NCBI RefSeq assembly: GCF_019925205.1
Contig: NC_083566.1
Span: forward strand, 22,258,001-22,322,000
DNA: 64,000 bases
Source of the DNA: Metopolophium dirhodum
Taxonomy: Eukaryota > Arthropoda > Insecta > Hemiptera > Aphididae
Direction of reading: 5' to 3'
Below the pieces are notes generated by a model, which had not been told where the DNA came from, made no database searches, and worked only from the letters and a program-made list of their open reading frames with translations. Positions 63,827 through 64,000 of the stretch are shown piece after piece (the first letter of the stretch is position 1; each line of letters starts with the position of its first letter). The translations under genes were made by a program, and so were the position numbers.

Positions 63827-64000
63827 CAGTATATTTTGAAAAAAAATGTTTGTTATTTTATAAAGTACCTAATATTTGGTGACTTTTGCATGCTCGTAGG
63901 TAAAATTACAGACGACATATCCTATCACTACGATGCCCCTATACAACGTGATCGGTACTACGAATTACACACCCTAATGTTCATTTACTTTCAGCCCATT

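Larger units (their letters stand above)
50544..64000. other. Intergenic region dominated by repeats
   Basis: No gene is supported here. The region contains a reverse copy of the internally duplicated repeat (51000-52485), a short dispersed repeat (52786-52990), a TTAA palindrome (53753-54209), a CpG-rich block (54960-55720), a 15-bp tandem repeat (58348-58392), a nested repeat complex (59850-62402) and a palindrome carrying an exact tandem duplication (63390-63826). The stretches 55.8-57.1, 57.6-58.3 and 62.4-63.3 kb show only A+T-rich DNA. Confidence 0.55.

Overview
The window looks like nuclear DNA of an aphid (Hemiptera, Aphididae). It is strongly A+T-rich. It carries the short 'aggtacct'-type words common in aphid intergenic DNA, is packed with palindromic non-autonomous transposons, and its few genes have short exons split by GT-AG introns. 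The species cannot be fixed from sequence alone. Nothing looks bacterial, viral or plasmid-like, and there is no CRISPR array, rRNA gene or convincing tRNA.

Gene 1 is on the minus strand, from about 40.2 kb down past the left edge. I reconstruct the 5' part of a Rho guanine-nucleotide exchange factor of the ARHGEF17 (TEM4) type. It has a first coding exon (39291-39418), a 5.4-kb intron, and a 1.8-kb exon (32130-33930) encoding about 600 disordered Ser/Pro-rich residues. A 15-kb intron follows, then a 78-bp exon (16962-17039) that begins the catalytic DH domain. An apparent alternative first exon (19891-19995) lies in the 15-kb intron and also ends in phase 0, so a short isoform without the long N-terminus is predicted. 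The rest of the DH domain, the PH-like region and the C-terminus were not found and are probably beyond position 1.

Gene 2 is on the plus strand (47863-50543). It is a small five-exon gene predicted to encode 313 residues. It ends in an RIIa-like docking motif and most resembles ciliogenesis-associated TTC17-interacting protein (CATIP). It is easy to miss because each exon is short and A+T-rich. It is divergent from gene 1, with about 7.6 kb between them.

Everything else is intron or intergenic DNA filled with repeats. There are TTAA-bounded palindromic MITEs in several families (1.9, 13.3, 18.7, 26.6 and 53.8 kb). Other inverted-repeat elements lie at 8.3, 9.5, 24.7, 40.4, 43.5, 46.1, 61 and 63.4 kb. 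A roughly 1.5-kb dispersed repeat with an internal duplication of about 545 bp is present in three copies. Two copies of a 5S-rRNA-like SINE are present, as are relics of a jockey-like LINE and a mariner transposase, and several microsatellites. Seven CpG/G+C-rich patches stand out from the A+T-rich background. Two of them lie directly upstream of the two predicted first exons of gene 1 and are the best promoter candidates.

I did not find a convincing new biological system. The most informative results are the two reconstructed split genes, the alternative promoter structure of the RhoGEF, and the dense set of palindromic TTAA elements in and around it.
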